Positions 5,257 to 6,662 of a stretch of 6,662 nucleotides of DNA are shown piece after piece. The DNA comes from Polyangiaceae bacterium (GTDB lineage Bacteria > Myxococcota_A > Polyangia > Polyangiales > Polyangiaceae). Below the pieces are notes generated by a model that was not told the origin of the DNA, ran no database searches, and saw only the letters and a list, made by a program, of their open reading frames with translations. Positions within the stretch are counted from its first letter, which is position 1, and each line of letters opens with the position of its first letter. Where the stretch lies: positions 1-6,662 of the forward strand of contig JAICXU010000182.1 of assembly GCA_025934595.1 (NCBI GenBank), in the 5' to 3' direction. Position numbers and translations under genes: made by a program.

Positions 5257-6662
5257 GGCTTTCTCCAGCGGCGACCGTCACGCGCCAGGAGATCGTCCGC
5301 TTGCTCGGGTCCCCACGAGCCCGACGCATAGAGAGGTGGCGGCGCATTTCCGCCTTTTTCCCAAGCGTCGAACACGTGATCGATGAAAGCCCATTGCTCG
5401 ATCACCTCGTCGCCGCGCGTGAAGAGCGTCGCGTCGCCGCGCATCGCGTCGAGCAAGAGGCGCTCGTAGGCTTCGGGCGTGTTCGATCCGAAGGCGGCGC
5501 CGTAACGAAAATCCATGGCGACGTCGCGCAAGATCGTTTGCTGCCCGGGCTCTTTCGTCGTGAAGCGAATCGCGATGCCTTCGTCGGGCTGGATGCGCAT
5601 CGCGAGCACATTCGGCGTGATGCCGCCGTCGCCCGCGTGAAAGAGCGTGTGCGGCACCTTTTTGAACTGCACCGCGATCTCGGTGACGCGACGAGCGAGA
5701 CGTTTGCCCGCGCGCACGTAATAAGGAACGCCGCCCCAACGCCAATTGTCGATGAAGACGCGCATCGCGACGTACGTCTCGACGCGCGAGTCACCGGCGA
5801 CGTCGGGCTCTTCGCGATACGCCGGCACCTCGTCGGCGCGCACGAATCCGCGGCCATATTGCCCGCGAATCACGTTCTCGGAGACCGCCGATCGCTCCAT
5901 CGGCCGGAGCGATTTCAAGACCTTCACTTTTTCGTCGCGCACGGCATCGGCGTCGAGCGAGATCGGCGGCTCCATCGCCGTGAGGCAAAGGAGCTGCATC
6001 AAATGATTTTCGACGATGTCGCGCGTGACGCCGGTCTCCTCGTAGAACTTGCCGCGTCCCTCGACGCCGATCTCCTCGGCGACGGTGATCTGCACGTGAT
6101 CGATGTGCTCGCGATTCCAGATCGGCTCGAAGAGCGAGTTCGCGAAACGGAACACCAAGAGATTCTGGACCGTCTCTTTTCCGAGATAATGATCGATGCG
6201 GTAGACCTGATCCTCGCGGAACACGGAGCGGATCGTGTCGTTCAATTCGGTGGCGCTCGCGAGGTCGTGCCCGAACGGCTTCTCGAACACGACACGCGTC
6301 CATTTGCCGCCGCTCGATCCGACGAGGTCCGCTTCTTTCAGGCCGGTCACGATCTTGCCGAAGTCCGACGGCGAGACGGCGAGATAAAACAGCCTATTTT
6401 CACGGGTGCCGCGCTCTTTGTCGAGCTGCTGCAGATGCTCGCGCAGCTTTTGGTACGTGCTCGGATCTTCGAACGTGCCCTGCACGTAGCTCACGCCCTT
6501 CTCGAAGTCGCTCCACACCGTTTGATCGATGGGCTTGCGACGTGAGAATTTTTCGACGCCTTCCTTCATGTCCTTGCGGAAGTCGTCGTTCGATTTCTCG
6601 CGGCGCGCCACACCGACCACGGCAAACGCGCCCGGCAAAAAGCGGCCGACCCCCAGGTTGTA
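5253..6662 (-). CDS. zwf: Glucose-6-phosphate 1-dehydrogenase, N-terminus cut by the window edge
   Basis: Zwf oxidises glucose-6-phosphate to 6-phosphoglucono-1,5-lactone with reduction of NADP+ (or NAD+), the entry step of the oxidative pentose phosphate pathway. The visible 469 residues begin YNLGVGRFLPGAFAVVGVARR, which aligns just after the nucleotide-binding GxxGDLxxRK motif; I estimate about 25-40 N-terminal residues are missing to the right. The frame is open to the edge, so an apparent TTG start at 6638 is an internal Leu. Counting from the first visible residue, the coenzyme/substrate motif EKPFGHD is near 127-133 (Lys 128), the active-site signature RIDHYLGKE is near 155-163, and the presumed catalytic base is His 220 in VENHLMQLL. 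The protein ends with the typical GSWGPEQADDLLARDGRRWR tail. Cofactor preference cannot be judged because the N-terminal fold is partly missing. It is first or early in the operon with opcA, pgl and the propeller gene; the promoter is outside the window. Confidence 0.97.
   Translation of the reverse strand, partial: YNLGVGRFLPGAFAVVGVARREKSNDDFRKDMKEGVEKFSRRKPIDQTVWSDFEKGVSYVQGTFEDPSTYQKLREHLQQLDKERGTRENRLFYLAVSPSDFGKIVTGLKEADLVGSSGGKWTRVVFEKPFGHDLASATELNDTIRSVFREDQVYRIDHYLGKETVQNLLVFRFANSLFEPIWNREHIDHVQITVAEEIGVEGRGKFYEETGVTRDIVENHLMQLLCLTAMEPPISLDADAVRDEKVKVLKSLRPMERSAVSENVIRGQYGRGFVRADEVPAYREEPDVAGDSRVETYVAMRVFIDNWRWGGVPYYVRAGKRLARRVTEIAVQFKKVPHTLFHAGDGGITPNVLAMRIQPDEGIAIRFTTKEPGQQTILRDVAMDFRYGAAFGSNTPEAYERLLLDAMRGDATLFTRGDEVIEQWAFIDHVFDAWEKGGNAPPPLYASGSWGPEQADDLLARDGRRWRKP
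5259..5266 (-). promoter_or_regulatory. Ribosome-binding site of opcA inside the end of zwf
   Basis: On the minus strand GGAGAAAG lies within the last codons of zwf. Its GGAG core is 6 nt from the GTG and 9 nt from the ATG, so the site serves either start and does not decide between them. With GTG the overlap with the zwf stop is GTGA (4 nt); with ATG it is TGATG (1 nt). Either arrangement fits re-initiation by ribosomes finishing zwf. Confidence 0.55.

Noticed and set aside
5121..6545. 474-codon plus-strand open frame opposite zwf, and the similar 394-codon frame at 4147-5331 opposite opcA
   Set aside because: Both are antisense to well-supported genes and are rich in Arg, His, Asp and Val as expected for reverse-complement shadows; no motifs.

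Overview
The window is a dense, GC-rich stretch of bacterial chromosome holding a pentose phosphate pathway locus. Two features suggest a myxobacterium-like organism (Myxococcota, possibly Polyangiales): strong G/C bias at third codon positions, and a predicted secreted or lipoprotein beta-propeller with an Asp/Ala/Ser/Thr-rich linker behind its signal peptide. This placement is an inference from style and gene content, not from a marker gene. The presence of OpcA, best known from actinobacteria and cyanobacteria, is compatible with it.

Layout on the plus strand: the 3' end of a gene whose last ~79 residues resemble the P1-head subdomain of SecD (ends 242); a 63-nt leader; and a complete transketolase (306-2291). 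Layout on the minus strand, read right to left: glucose-6-phosphate dehydrogenase zwf (cut by the right edge, ends 5253), the G6PD assembly protein opcA (5256-4144), 6-phosphogluconolactonase pgl (4147-3404), and a predicted exported beta-propeller protein (3383-2304). zwf/opcA and opcA/pgl overlap by 1-4 nt and the last gene starts about 20 nt after pgl, so the four look like one operon whose promoter lies outside the window. Transketolase and this operon converge with 12 nt between their stop codons, across an imperfect 42-bp palindrome that may form a hairpin in both transcripts.

Working together: Zwf oxidises glucose-6-phosphate to 6-phosphogluconolactone with production of NADPH (or NADH), OpcA is expected to assist Zwf assembly or activation, and Pgl hydrolyses the lactone. 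Transketolase belongs to the non-oxidative branch, which returns pentose phosphates to glycolytic intermediates. 6-phosphogluconate dehydrogenase and transaldolase are not in the window. The propeller protein has no evident metabolic role and is probably a passenger or an envelope protein.

I see no tRNA, rRNA, CRISPR array, insertion sequence or phage gene. Apart from the operon arrangement, this is ordinary core metabolism. I found no convincing new defence, mobile or signalling system; the items worth a second look are modest.
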